Below are positions 13,201 through 26,956 of a stretch of DNA of 64,000 nucleotides, one piece after another. Made by a program: the position numbers and the translations under genes. The stretch is from Mesaphorura yosii. Lineage: Eukaryota; Arthropoda; Collembola; Poduromorpha; Tullbergiidae. The notes under the pieces are model-generated. The model was given only the letters and a program-made list of their open reading frames with translations. It was not told the origin of the DNA and made no database searches. The stretch is from the NCBI GenBank assembly GCA_009869945.1, contig WIXG01000025.1, positions 124,001 through 188,000 on the forward strand, in the 5' to 3' direction. Each line of letters starts with the position of its first letter. Position 1 is the stretch's first letter.

Positions 13201-16200
13201 TGAATGCCGTGATTCTGGGTTGAAGTGAGCCAAAACCATTCTGGGGGCGTGCTGGCTTTGCGAGTATTGTCAGGCGATTCTGATTTTGGCACTTGTGAAC
13301 CGTCGACAGCGTCAAATCCGTTTCTTTTACCGCTGCTGCCATCCGGGTCTTCGACGGGTACAATCTTTTCGGGAATTAGCTGTACAAACGGTGTTGTGTA
13401 AGTCTTGAGACATTCTTTGATGAACAGGTTGGAATCTTCCGGCCCGTCGAATGTGTCTTCGTTTGGGTGCTCATCATCGGGGTTCGGTATTGTTTTGAGT
13501 GTGTAAAATTTCTTGGTTGAGTACTCAGTGTCAGGCGTGCACTCCACAAGCAGAGATTTGTTCTGAAAATAGAAACATGTCAATAATTACACGCTTGACA
13601 AATTTCGCCTCGTAACATTCTTATGTTGTGCAACATTCAGAAAAAGTAAAGTTCATGTGAAATGCGAGCTTTGGTGTTTACGCTTTTGTAATGCAAGACG
13701 CGAGACGCGTTAAGTGTGCGATGAGACGCGTGTAATAGAGCATGGAAATGAATGACATAATGCAAATGCGTGCGTAATGGCTTTGAGCTCAAGAATTAAG
13801 TTGCAATTTATTGTTTTGAAATGCTTCTTTTTGGCTTCTGGCAGCACGCAACCGACTGACTGGGACTTTGGCTTTGGCTCTGGGCTCTGTAACAAGTCAT
13901 TGTGACCGGCGAGAATGAGAAACAGGCACGAGACGATTATAAAATTAACAGATTCACGATGATGAAATTCAAGAATACCGACAAAGAAAAGGATCACGAC
14001 GCAAAGATGCGTTTGGGCAACGCAGAGATTTACATCTTTTTGTTTACTCACGTGAATTATTTAACAGGGTCAGAGGGAAGTTAATTTTATTATCAAGCAA
14101 TGGCACATAAAAACAAACTGAGAATTACCACTTTGACTCCGAAATGTGCTAAATTGCACAGGCTGCCCTCGAACGAGTACTTTCCATTCTTGTTCAAATG
14201 GAGCTTGTTCCTTAACCAACTTTTTAGCACTGTGGTCTTGGTTTGAATGGAACCTTGCCCGTTCCCATTGCTCAAGCCAAGCGTAGTACCGTTTTGACTA
14301 TAATGGTTCAGAGTGGCAGTTGCACCGTGATAGGACTGAATGCTTTCACTGTAGACACTAGATTGGTTGCTCGACTGAACGACACTTGTTTCACAGCCGG
14401 CATTCGATGACCCTGAGGACCCAGAACTGTAGCCGGATTCCGACGCCGGGGCCAAGGCTAGTTTGCCGATGCTGCTCACATCGATGAAACTGACACTTTT
14501 TCTCCTGACCGAGCCAACCATTTCAGTTGACTTGGTGGACACCGTCGATCCATTGCAAGAAACACCATTCGAATTGTGGGAATTGGCAATGGTAGTGTTG
14601 CCAGTCTCATTGTTAGTGCGACACATTGAATCCCGGGTAAAGAACTCATCTTCCCCGACACGCCGGATCTTCAATCCTCTCAGTGTCGAATTACCGTCCT
14701 TCTTGGAGTCTTTGCCACCGCTTGAGATTGCATTTGATATGAATTCACTGGCAGCGGAAGCTCCTAACGACACAACTGTCACGAACGGCATTTTTTCAAA
14801 TGCGGTGCGAATCACATCCACTTGCTATGAACTAATTTGCACTGGTCTCACCGATTAACCTTGCAAGCAAAGCAGTGATGCTACCTTGAGACTCTACATA
14901 ATCCGTGCTTATTCTTATTGTCACGCACTACATTCCGTCGAATTAATGCCGGCTCGACAAAAAATAAATAACAGTAACAAAATCACCAGTGACTAATGAC
15001 TAATTAGGCTGTAGAACTCTGCAACTCTGCACATGCGCACTGTACACGTCTGCCTTTGACGCTGTCAAAATGAAAACTGGAAGTGAAAAGGAAGTCATAA
15101 CCTTCTTGTACGCGTTCGGTCGAGGCGAGATGAGATGCAAGGTGCTGCTGAGATTTGGGTTTTCAGAGCTCATGTCTTTCTTTCTTCAACAGAGCGCTCG
15201 AAAATCTTTCGTTGTATTGAATTTAATATGTATGCAAACCTGTTGAGTGCTGAATAGCCGAGTGCGGGTTGCATTCTCAAAATCTCAAACTGCAACAATA
15301 CACTGTCGAAATACCACAACAATCAGGTGTTGCTTTGCTACTCGTACGCTTCTACCGCAAGTACCTGACCATTATTAATGCACTCGTGCTAAAAATTGTC
15401 GAATTCGTGCAATTGAACCACAATGCATATGAGCTTCTTCAACTTCTTGCTAAATGCTAAAGTGCTGTGCTGCCTGCCTGCCTGCAAGTGTGTGAAAATT
15501 GCGATTATTGTTACCTTTGCCGTCATAACTCTTCTACCCTTTCGAATGACAACAATGCAGGTGACGGACCAAAGGATTAACGAGTAACGACTAGACCACA
15601 TTCTGCTGTACATACGTTGGCTACCATGTACAAGTTTCAATTGTTCGCAAACTAGTCTCACTTCCAATCGTTTTTCATTCATCTTTTGCCTCTAGGTTTA
15701 GGTTATGAGAGTCACTCATTATTCAAGTCACAGCCAAAGTGACAGCGACGAGCACAGCTAGCAGCTTCTTTTCCCATAAAATGCGAATTTACGAGGACCT
15801 GTTCCACTATCATATCAGGAAAATTATTTCGCTTTTCGCCAAAATGTAACTGATCTTCTACGTATTTCTGTTATCACTCGAGAACAAATGCTACTCGAAT
15901 TAGTGCTTTTGATTTTAATGGCCGCGTATTTGTTATTGTCTCCGGCTCAACTCTCAAGGCGTCAAGCGCGCAATGAAAAAATGGCTTTTCCCAGTTTCGT
16001 TTCGCATTTTCACATGCTCGCTGTGCCGCCAAATTAATGAACTGCTTCACACACAACGTTTTCTCCGTTCATACAATCTTTAGCCTAGAATCTGCTAATC
16101 TGTTATTGATCATGACGTGATCATAGCTCATTGCTCGTGATGAGCACCATTAGCGCCAGCGCCCGACAGACATAAAAAAGGCTGCTAACTAGGTTCTTCT

Positions 16201-19200
16201 AATCACGTAACGCAAACAATAACAAACAAGAATCGAAGTCACTTTTCGTTTGTATTTCGCAGAAATGACGTGCAGCGCGCATTTGTAAACTTTTCCCAGC
16301 CCACCTTTTTATGGTACAAGTGCTCACAGGCCAGCACAACAATTAGAAAAGTTAATATGACTGATGTATCTACAAGATCACGAAGCAATGAACTTGTATC
16401 ACGCACTTTAATTACAATATCTTTCTGCACATCTTTTAATTACGACTTCACGCAGCAGCAGAAGAAGAATCCTTCGAAAAAAGTTGTTCCTGTCAACCAA
16501 AACAGCAAGAAGAAATGGATTTCCCTGATTGTGCTTTTGTGCTGGCCGGCTGCGTTCAGCATTCAGTTGTCGGTCGGTCAATGTGCAACGTGCAGGCTGT
16601 CAAATTTTTCAAGACAATTCGCGAGATGCAACAACTTTCTATTTGTACTTTGAATCTTTGAGTCATCTTCGCCTTCACACTTTGCAATTATATAATTCTA
16701 ATTGCTCTTAATTTATTCCATTAGCATCCGAGTACTCATATGTGTCTGATCATGATAAGGCACGGCAAGTTATCTTGTCTTGGCTGTTGAAGTAAAACAA
16801 CGACTGGGCATTTTCACTACTTTGCTTCTGTTGACTGCTCCTGCACAAATCATTGTTGTTTTGGGGCATTTGAGAAAATTTTATACACATCACCATGATA
16901 AGCTCGTTCACAACGACCGCTGACAGTAAATAATCATTTGCAAATCTGCATACCGCAGTTGTTTAAAGTGCTCGCTAATGTGACATTTCAAATTTTTCAA
17001 TCTCACACACCCTGCGAGGATTAAAAATTGTGTTAAGATTAAAGAAATGACAACAATAACAACGAAAAGCTTAGAAAACATGGGAGTGAGCGAAGTGACA
17101 TGATATTCGTGACGATTGTCGTACTAGAAATGTCAAAAACAATGCCGACGCCTGCGACGGCGCACCGTTTCTAGAAAATAAGTGACTCAATTATCGGTAT
17201 GACATCTTAACGCATGCCCGCACTCGGTTTTTATTAAATTCTCTCTCACCTACATTTACTTTATCTTCGTCTGCAGGCGCTCGCCGCAGATAACAATGGA
17301 GTTATGGTCGTGATGAAAGGCGTCGAGTCTCAAGTGAAACGAACACCAAATCACTCAGGATTCCTTTCATGAAGGATTGTTTTACAGAAAACAATGCAGT
17401 GGCAGGTAATGCATGGCATGGTGTTCATTTTGTGTACATGAATACATAAAGAATTGGTTTTTAGTTGTTGGTGAAAGACACGACACGTTCAAAGCAATTA
17501 AATCCGGATTCACCCATATTTCCTTATCTTCGTAAACGCTGTGCTCGATATGAGACAATGTGACACTTCACCTGTTCAGTGACAATCGCAATTAGCACAG
17601 ACAAAATGCGAGGGTCGTGAAAATTCTTGCAGAGCGAATGTGACATTGCTAATCTCATCAATCTCTTCTCGAGACGAGCGCAATAAAAAGCATTAGTGAA
17701 ATCTGATGATTCACGCAACGATGCCAGTTCCCGGTCCAACGACGAACGCCACGCATGACTGTACACACGAACGCGGCTGTCTGTCTAGATGCAAATCTTC
17801 CGTACTCCATCATTTTTATGAACGTAATCTCATTACGACGGAGTGTGACAAAAATGTCCCGTTCTCATCTCGAAAGGTGCAAGCTCTGAGCTGAAGATTC
17901 ATTCATAGTTCATGTTCGCAAGCAGGCAGACGGGACAGGAAACTCGGCACATTAATCGTTCGCACTTCGCGGAGACGCGCTAAAGTGTCATTTACCTCTT
18001 CGTTACATTTCTAATTAACGCAAATTCATTAATTCATTAATGAATACGCTGCACAGTAAGCTGACTAGGCACTAGCACTGTGCTCGGCTAATGAATAAAG
18101 GACCACCACATTGCAAATCTCTTTGCGGCATATTCAATAAGATAAACGTCATGGTGCTTTGCATCATCAGATAATAGATTACTGATAAAATGATAAAGCG
18201 AACATTGCATTTGTGGAACACAATACTCATTTGATATTTCTGCAGACACAAGACGAAAGAAGAAACAGCATCTATCTTAAACTTAGATGAAGGGTTTGAA
18301 TTCCTTTTAAAAAATTCCACAAATACCAAATCAATTAATCGTGTTAAACAGTTAAGGCTTTCCTAGTTCGGTAGCATTTGAACGAAATTGAAGTCAGGTT
18401 CTTTTCTAAAGGAGCAGCATGCCCGCAGATTCTGGTTTAATTTGAGGAAGCGGTTGGATAGCTTTCAGTGAAAGAAATTAAAAGTAGAACAAATATTCTG
18501 CAGCAGATTTTGTTTGCCAAACATTCAGTTCATCACTGCCTAAACATGCAAAGCCTGTATTTCGTTTCAACAGTTTCAAACTGATGTGCAGACCTTCCCC
18601 AATTACGCTTGACATGAAACATGATATTTGTTAACTGCTAAACTGCTATTGCTTTGATGCTATTAATAATTAGTTGGTTTTTTGAGTCGGCAATAATTTT
18701 ACGCCTTGCTGACCGCCTGCGCACAGCAACCGCACATTTGTTCAAGTACCAAAATTGCAGGGAATTAAAAGGAGGCTTTCTGGCTTCGCCGTCGTGGCTT
18801 ACAAAGCATGTGCGTGCATATTTTGCCAACGTCTACTATTTTAATACATTTTCTAAATTTAGGAGCACGATCAGAGTCAGAATCAGAAGCTTGAGAATCT
18901 TTAAAATTCAAATTGCATGCAAACAAAAAAATCAAAGAATTTGACTTGACTTGCGTCTTTCACTTTTGATCTAAATACCATGTCCACATTTCCTTTCATT
19001 CGCATTGCAAATTTCTACTTTACTGCCTTCAATTCACCAGCATTTAGAGAGATTCGCCGGCTGATCTTTGATTCGACTAGATAATTAATGGTCAGGATGA
19101 TTTGGTGATTCAGAAACATGCCGACTCATTGTTATACAATGATATAATTAAATTACTGTTATGATTCGCATTCGCGTATAACTCAAATGTGAGTAGGAGA

Positions 19201-22200
19201 GAATAGAAAAGAATGCAATGCGGGGCAATAATTCTTACTTTTACCCTCGCGGCTAGAGGCAACCCAAGGCAGATAATCAAGAGTCGATGAATGAAAGAAA
19301 GGGCTTTATTAAATATCACAAAATCAAAATCGCAAGTACTTAATTATAATTATAACTGACGTACTGTGGGAGAGAACATTTGTTCGATATATTGCCTCCA
19401 ATGTGCAGCAGCACTACTAACCTTTCGCACTTTTATTAACCACTGTTATAATAATTGCATTTCAAATATCAGTCGGAAATTAACATCAGATTAATAAATC
19501 AAAATCGAGCAGTTAGAAACAGTGAACGCTATATACGAATATGGCAGCCTTTTAGGAAGTCGAAGCCAAATACAAGTCACTCAACTTTTGGTATCAATCT
19601 TTTGCTGGTGCCGGTTATGCTGCTTTCCGCAGATCTTTCCCTGGGCTGACTCTGACGCGCCCTGCGAGAGCGAGAGATTTATGGGGAATCAAAAATCATG
19701 ATCTTCCTACACACGAGGAGCACAAACTACTTTTACAATTCATGACTGGCAGCGTGATATGCGTCTGTGCGTCAGGTGCGTCGAATATTCTGCTATCTGC
19801 TTCACCTCATGTTATCCGTATTTTTGATGGTTATTAAACTTCATGGTTTAATAATAATAATGAACATCATGTTTTGCTTTTGCGTTTTGCCCCACGTGCA
19901 CTTGAAATGTAAGATTTGCACATTTCTGGTGTGCAGTGACCATGACTTTCGCAAGAGGTAGGAAATGCAACGCAATGTAAGAAGGAATGCGGGGTAGAAA
20001 TCAATGAAGTGCATTAACAGATTTACATTTTTATAATCCCAGTTCAGGTAGATTCCGCAAATTCGCACTAACAAATATGTCATATCCATGTGGGATTTTG
20101 TATCCATTAAGCCGTCAAGCTCGAATTTCCGCAATAGGCAATTAGCAGTTCGCGATCGATCATGGCAGGGATTAAGATTGACAGTAGTCTGAGACTATCA
20201 ATTGACTGATCTTTAAAATGTTAACTAGACTCACTCAAAACTTGCTGTAAGGAGAAAAGCAAGAAAGTAGTGCAAGAACGTGAGAAAAAACACAAAAAAC
20301 TGAATCAATGCCATTTTAAAACAAAAATGCATCTGAATCCTTACTGAACCTGTCCGCATGCATGTTTAATGCATATGTGGTTTAAAATTATACAAGCCAA
20401 CACGCACCCATGCAGCGAGATGCGACAATATTCCAACGCGAAATGTCTCACTGCGATATATTTTAGTGATGGTCGTGGTTGATTGATTAAGACTCTGACG
20501 GAGTCGCGTTAATGCGGTTAGCTTCATTTGTCGGCCCGAAGCAATGCAACCTGAACCTGAGCCGAGTTTTTTCGCGTCAATTGTTGACATGTTTGCTCCA
20601 AATAAACATGCGGTAACGCCTTTTATGGTAAGAATAGAAAATTCGCCTTCGGAATGTTAATGCGGTGTTAAATGTTACATACTCGATCGCAGTCGTGGGT
20701 CTCATTACCACTTAGCGCGTGTGACTGACGTTTGTGAATCAGATCGACGTGATAATTACGAATTGTGTTGGCTTTACTAATTAGACCTTGCTGACCCGAG
20801 CTCAGTCTCTTTTTACTCTTTCACTTGTTTGACCCACGTGCCTTTTTATGGTTGAAACAGCACCGGAGGGCGACGGATTTCGCCGACCTCCGCTTCGTGC
20901 TAATGGATCTTTGTCATGAAGATGCGTTAAACGAAAGTTGGCACAATATCAAGTTAATTTACATTTAATTGGAGAAAACCGCAACCCTGAACTTTAGCGT
21001 GGTTAAGGAAGTTTATTGTTTGTGTGTGGCGAGATAAGCCTGAGTACGAACTCGGCGGGTTAATGATTCGCCTCTCAGTACTCAAACTTACGCTTCTAAT
21101 TTAATTGCGACGTGCTGCGCAAAAGCAGGCATGTATGAATTTCCGTGTGTGGTACATAAAATCAAAGCGTTAAATCAGCCGAACAGCCTCGCACTGCACT
21201 GGGTTGCGGTTTACGAACATCAACGCCTGAATCGGCGCTAGTACACAGAAAAACCGGGTCTCTTTAATTTTTACAGAAAGGATGAATGATGGTATTTAAT
21301 GAATATAACCTTGCAATTAGCACGTAAGAGACGCACACTCCATACCGAGCAGCCTTAACATAATTTCTCAGTTCGGTACTGACCTTTACACGGCTTACGC
21401 CAATGTGCAATCCGCCGGATTTAACTGTAAACACGCCAAGTGCACGCGCAGCGCAGCATGCAAATTCAATTATACATGCTTTGCAAATGCTGAATGAAAT
21501 ACGAAGGAATAATTCAACCCATTTCATCAATCTCTCGAGTTAACTGTTTCTGAGACTTCACTTGACCGTGCTGACACAAAGAGAATTCTTCAAGAGAAAA
21601 TTTTGGTCATTTTTCGCATTTCACTTTGCAGGACATTAGAAAACTGAGGAGTAACGAAATTGATACCAAAGTCACGTACACGCATACTCACGCTTAGATT
21701 TTAACCAGAAAAGAAGCGTCTGCCATTTGCCTGTTCAAGTCATGCTTTATTGATGGCAGCCATTCGAAAATTTGTCGTGTCACGAACTGCAGACACGACA
21801 CGTCATAAAATATTGGTTTTTAATGCTTTATCTTGTTTAGCTTGTTTGCTTACTTGAAATCAGTTTAAAATTGTATGTTTCGACTTGCTTCTTTACAGCA
21901 CACGCACTAAATTATACCGCATGGAGTCGTGTCCTGTGTTTTACTGCTGAGGCATGAGACGAGTTCTATTACGTACAAATTGAGATCATCAACATGTAAC
22001 CAGAACTATTACATGAGTAGAATTTTTATTAATTTATTTTAAGACGACCGCGATACGATTTTATGGGCCATTATCGGGGCGGGCGTGCAGTTCGATGGGT
22101 GCAGCAGTCAAGCATCACGTTCGTGTTGCAGTTGGCAGTGAAATGTGAACTTGGAATTACGTGAGTAGTTCTTGTCTATTCAACCTAAGCATGCTACAAA

Positions 22201-25200
22201 ATTGTGAAGATCAATAACATGTGTATTGTCTTACTGTGCGAACTGGATCACCAGTTCATGTGAATCCGGCACTGCAAAATCATGCAGATTTTTGAACATG
22301 CATAATATGTGGCACGTCCCAAAAAGATGAAAAATTACGCAAAACGCAAGACGTGTAACTCAGGCTCAAAATTAAGATTAATGAAGGCAAAGGCACGGCA
22401 CAAGCACAACAAACGCACCGTAAGTAAATGCCGCTATGTCATTGAGGCTTTGTAACGTCTTCAAAATACTTTTATTGTTACGCAACGCTAAAATAACGCT
22501 GCTACCAATGAATAAGTTTTATCGCGCAATCTTCAGATGCAACTTTTGCAACAATAAACATAAAAAACGCGATTGTAGGTTTTTACAGACGTTCTCGTGC
22601 GCTGTGTGAACTTCCTTCCGTCAAGGTAGAAATAACACGTAAATCTGAAGATAATTGTGACCATCGCAGGTTGTAGAATCAACAATCAAACATGAAGTGT
22701 AAAAATGTAACTGCATTGTAACTTACAAGATGCACACGGAGATATGAGCGCTGATTCCGCGTTAAATTATAGCGGTGCATTTTTTTTTTACAAATGACTT
22801 TCTTTCCACTTGTAGTGTAAAATTATTTATCAAATGAATGACTCAAACCTCAGGCTTTTCTTTCATGATTTTGTCAGGCCACGACGAAGGGTACCCCATG
22901 CTGTTGAATTTAATGATGAGACGTCAATAGTATCATAAAATTAATTCAGAGAAAGTTATTATCCTCCACGCGCACGCACGCGTGAGCATACCGAGATTTT
23001 GACACCAAAGTTTTACTGGTAAATAATTATAATTACGTACTCAAGTCAGGATTTCCATTTAATAAATACTCAGAAACCGATACTCAACTCGAAGCCTGGC
23101 CGGCCGCATGTAATTTCACATCATCTTTCATACGCTTGCGTTCGTGCTCGCGAGTGCCAACATTTTCATCGCAGTCAGGCACTTCACGCTTGTCCGCATT
23201 TGAGAATTTGAATTTATTAGAAGCGTGATGCCAGATTAATGTGAGTTGTGTACTTGACTTGATGCACATCCTCGTCTGATTATAATATTAAAAGTCAGTC
23301 AAAGTGTGAAATGTTGAAAGGAAATGAAAGAGACAAGCCAAAGGAAACAAGTACGAAAAAGTATTGACAATTTTTCCATTTCAATTTAAGGAGAATTTAC
23401 AAAAATGAGCCCATTTGAACTCTGCACTTTTTGATGGACTCACCGGTTTGAAGCAATGCATTTTAGCGCATTTCAAAGAAGCACAAGCCCAAAATGGCCA
23501 AATAATTGAATAATCAAGAAACATGTACATTCGCACGTGCATAGAATGGTATATGTGTATGACAACTTGTGCGACTTATAAACAGCATCACACATAATCA
23601 CAATTTGCAAAGCTGAAGTAGGACTTAGAGCCGTGCCTTTGGCACGAGAACTTGTAATTTCGTCTTGCCTTGCCATTGTCATTGCCATTGTCTCTACTCA
23701 GCACGGAAACAAGTTGTTCCAATTCGAGATTATCCTCACGTAGCACTTTGCATTTATTAGGAACTAATTAAAAGTTACTCGCACCGTGCTGTTCCTCTGC
23801 CTGTATGCGGTGCGACCTGCAATAGCATTGTATTGCGTGGTCCCTGCCTGGTGGTATTATGTCAAATGCGATTGTTTACCCACAATGGCATAAATCTCAC
23901 ATTTGCAACTATTGTTTATCGTAGTGACAGTTTTGTGGCCGTACTCTTCGTACTGCATATTAGCAATTATTCCTTCTGTCAGCTTGTTAGTGGGTAATTG
24001 AAAGAATTTATGATTACGCTAATTACAAAACTAGTAAATTCCGCGACGCAACGAGGTTTAACGTGCTACTACGTGATAGAAATGAATAAATGTGTCGGTC
24101 ATTCATTTGTGCTCGTTGTTAATGAACTCCGAACATCCGTGCGAGCTAAAATGCCGAAAATTTTCCAATAAAGGTCCGTGACCATGGGGAATTCAACTTC
24201 TGAACAAATTTTCATGATTCTCTTGTGCTTTGATATATGCGCTTTACTGAAGGGGTCTCGGATTTCAAAGTATAAATTAAATTTCATTTCTTTCAGTATT
24301 AATTTATGTGGTGGACGTAATGCGAAACGTACTCATTGGACCGCGTGATTGAATTGTGATAAAATCTCATTGGCACAAGGAGACAAGGGTTCATTGTATC
24401 CGAAAGCTTCGGGAGCTGCGAACTCTGAATTTTGAATGTGTGCTTACGCTTGGTGAGATGGTACTCGTTATACATTCATCAACAAAACAAGCCATGAATT
24501 CGTCATTATCTTTAATTGCTCAACAATAGAATATTTGCTCCGGGCCATTCCAAACGTATACGCGTAAAATTTGCGTGCATACGTACCAATTAAATATTGA
24601 GTCAATTTGAATGTTACAAAATGTCTCTGTCGACGCTGCTGATGCTACCTGATTACCGGTTTCAGGTAATGTGAAAACACGCGAGAGCGAGATGCGACTT
24701 TTGTTTCAAGAAATTAGGAAAAAACAACCCAACTGCCAAAATACATTCGGGTGAATTCACTTGTCGTTCGAGATTTGATGCTCGATAACGATAAGACGAC
24801 AAAATAATTTGCAATTGAAGGAAGGAAGAACTTCCCACTTTCTCGTTAATAAAATGCTTAAATGACACAAATTGGCGAAATTGTTCAGGAATGTAGCAGA
24901 AAAAGTGAGAAAATGCAAGTAATGACATAATTCCTATGCATTTTTTATTGACCAGATGACAAGTGCCAGCGATAGCGATGCGATGTAGATCGATCATCTT
25001 GACAATTGCTACTTGCTCGTAAACGTCTGCACAGTACAAATCAATTGCACAGGACAATGTAGGATAACCTGTCAATCAAATGGAGGACATATCGCAGATC
25101 AGGTTTTGCTTTTGGACACTTGAGGACATAAACAAAAAAAAAGCCATGTTGATTAAGTAAGTAAACGAGTTCACTGACATCAATAATTCACTAATTCAGT

Positions 25201-26956
25201 AGCACGACGCGTATTTCAATTTGAATCCAAGTGCCAGTCATAAAACGGAAGTACGCCGTTTCCATTTTCAAATCATTCGAATTTAAAGAGTTGAATTACG
25301 CAGTTCTTCAATCGTAGTTTCATGTTCCGTTCACTTTTGCCGTAATGTTCTTCTGCGGAGTTTAAAAGGTAGAATTTAATCGTAGATTTAAATGATCAAG
25401 CATGTGGCTCATTTTCTGTTGACTCTTCCGTCTCCGCCGACACTCGACAGGTCCTACAGGTTAAGCTTGGGCATAAACATTATTCTTGCTAATGCAACAT
25501 GCTTTTGAACTTACATGTCTGTCATGTGGCCAGACCATAAATCAATATCAGGTCTTGTAGTGGTCGCATTAGTGAAACAAGATTATTGTTGTGATTTGCG
25601 ATATTGAGACCGAAGCATATACCTACTATCTATCTCAGTACACGTTCATTGTCAAAATGGGATCAAACTCTGTCGGCGAGCGCGAGTTATTTAGACAAGT
25701 TCTCAACTTAATACTCATAATTCATTTTATTATCAGCAGTTTTAAGCAAATTAAGAGTATATGCGCAATATGTGAACTAAGATAAGTTTTAATTTAGACA
25801 GAATGAGATCTATGGAGGGCACGGATAATAATTCAGCATGACATTTTATCCCAAGCCTTCATCACCTTACCCACACATGTTCTTAATGATGTCATCGCCT
25901 TGAATTTGCCATTTCTATCGTCTGTCTCAGTCTCAGTTCTGAATTTGCCAATGATAGCACTTGATATGTATGAGCGCTACTCTGCCTTAATTGCAGTGCA
26001 TCAGAATTAATTACTCCCAGAGAGTGTAAAGTGCGAATGCGCATTGCTTTTAATTAAGGCATCTTATCAGGTTCTAATTAGTAATTAAGCCAACACTTTT
26101 CCAGCAATGCAATGCATGACTTCATGCATGAAACGAGGACATGAAGAACATGCCCCATGCGCATAGCAGCGAAGGTGGTCTGTTCACTGTTTAGTTTACA
26201 GGACAGCTTTTGCACGGCAGCGTGGGAAGCTAGTTTCTTGTTTGATTATTTACCGGACCCACAGCCTTGTGCAGAAAACATAACGTCATTTCTATAAATA
26301 ACTTTTATGCTGACCGAATTGTGCTGATCTGGCTGCCACGCGTGAGATCTTCAATGTGGTCAAGTTGAGTTGGACATTCAAATCAAATAAACGTGGACCC
26401 GATGAAGAGACTAAGGACCAATTGCGCCAATTATGCAATTCGTTACAAATACATAAATGCATTCAAAGGAACCATGATGTAGGTCAAGACTCGTGAACGT
26501 GATTCAATAAACAAATACCATCCAGAGAAAATAAATCGTATTTGCTCACGTGCTAAACTGGGTTCTTTATTAATTATAACCACTTTGCTGTTGCAGTCGG
26601 CATGATCATACTGATGATGATGATCAGTATTTTAGGCAATCAGCAATCTTTGCGACAAAACGCTGGCTGAAAGATTAAGTAATGACACTAGAAAAAACGA
26701 CGCGTGAGGAACACGTTGCAGGGTGTCGTGGGTTGGAGCACAATTTCGTATCATTTTGCGTAGTATGATTCACTGCTTGCTTATCAGTCATTGGCGCTGG
26801 CGTGAACGGGATAGAGCAGGTGGTAGTGGTGTAAATATTGACAATTGAACTCACCTGGTAAATGGTTTTAGTTCGTACAGCTTTGGACACAGTCTCTCTG
26901 ACTTGCGCAGCACTTCCAGGTTTGCATAATACACGTGTGAACTTCCGTTCTGACAT
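4212..26956 (-). CDS. Dedicator of cytokinesis, zizimin/DOCK-D family GEF (DOCK9/10/11-like)
   Basis: Coding exons in transcript order: 26956-26855, 13562-12819, 12729-12490, 12305-12133, 10949-10489, 10426-10107, 9259-8833, 8762-8404, 8336-8242, 8172-7501, 7429-7114, 6890-5727, 5650-5489, 5415-4911, 4825-4641, 4574-4480, 4398-4212. Phases agree throughout, giving about 2068 aa, close to human DOCK9. Exon 1 carries RKFTRVLCKPGSAAQVR, the DOCK-D N-terminal signature. Exon 2 holds LFIKECLKTY and a divergent PH region (~175-270). YRMPLCWAAR and LLYVYPTLLN introduce DHR1 (~420-680), and LPSGYL closes it. DHR2 (~1640-2068) keeps KAERYELML, WKRRTIITT and LQGSVSVQVNQGPLAYARAF, which includes the conserved nucleotide-sensor loop valine. 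Family role: Cdc42/Rac GEF at membranes, controlling actin. The DOCK-D rather than DOCK-C assignment rests on that last motif. A conserved N-terminal stretch (about 20 aa, EPLDYE-type) was not found between exons 1 and 2, so a mini-exon may be missing. Several junctions (e.g. AAG|gtcact at 8404) are weak. Confidence 0.85.
10950..12132 (-). other. DOCK-D intron (about 1.2 kb)
   Basis: This intron lies between the exon ending ..TETEQ and the exon starting YRMPLCWAAR. The donor is CA|gtgagc at 12133 and the acceptor is ttcacag before 10949. I see no nested gene. Confidence 0.7.
14129..14791 (-). CDS. Candidate alternative 5' coding exon of the DOCK-D gene
   Basis: An open frame of about 220 codons from ATG 14791 (aaaATGcc context), starting MPFVTVVSLGASAASEF, runs to a possible donor GTG|gtaatt at 14129. 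Its phase 0 end joins in frame to the DOCK exon at 13562. The open frame extends upstream to 14824, next to a weak acceptor (ttcatag), so it could instead be an internal exon; that too would be in frame after exon 26956-26855. The protein is Ser/Asn/Gly-rich with a basic RRKSVSF motif and no domain I recognise. Low-complexity but stop-free sequence of this length in an AT-rich intron suggests real coding. The link to DOCK-D rests only on position, strand and phase. Confidence 0.45.
14825..26854 (-). other. Large 5' intron of the DOCK-D gene
   Basis: Twelve kb of AT-rich sequence separate the N-terminal DOCK exon from the possible alternative exon. I found only scattered short frames (longest about 137 codons at 24662-25075, minus) with no recognisable protein. 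There is no RNA gene, CRISPR-like or long tandem repeat that I can support. An intron this long among 60-100 nt introns suggests regulatory content, but no specific element can be named from sequence alone. Confidence 0.6.
26608..26630. repeat. Short perfect inverted repeat
   Basis: Arms ATACTGAT (26608-26615) and ATCAGTAT (26623-26630) flank a GATGATG loop. It sits 225 nt inside the first DOCK-D intron, just past the donor. It may be chance. Confidence 0.5.

Noticed and set aside
24662..25075. 137-codon frame in the large DOCK-D intron
   Set aside because: Composition looks like translated AT-rich DNA, no motif, no flanking splice or promoter logic.
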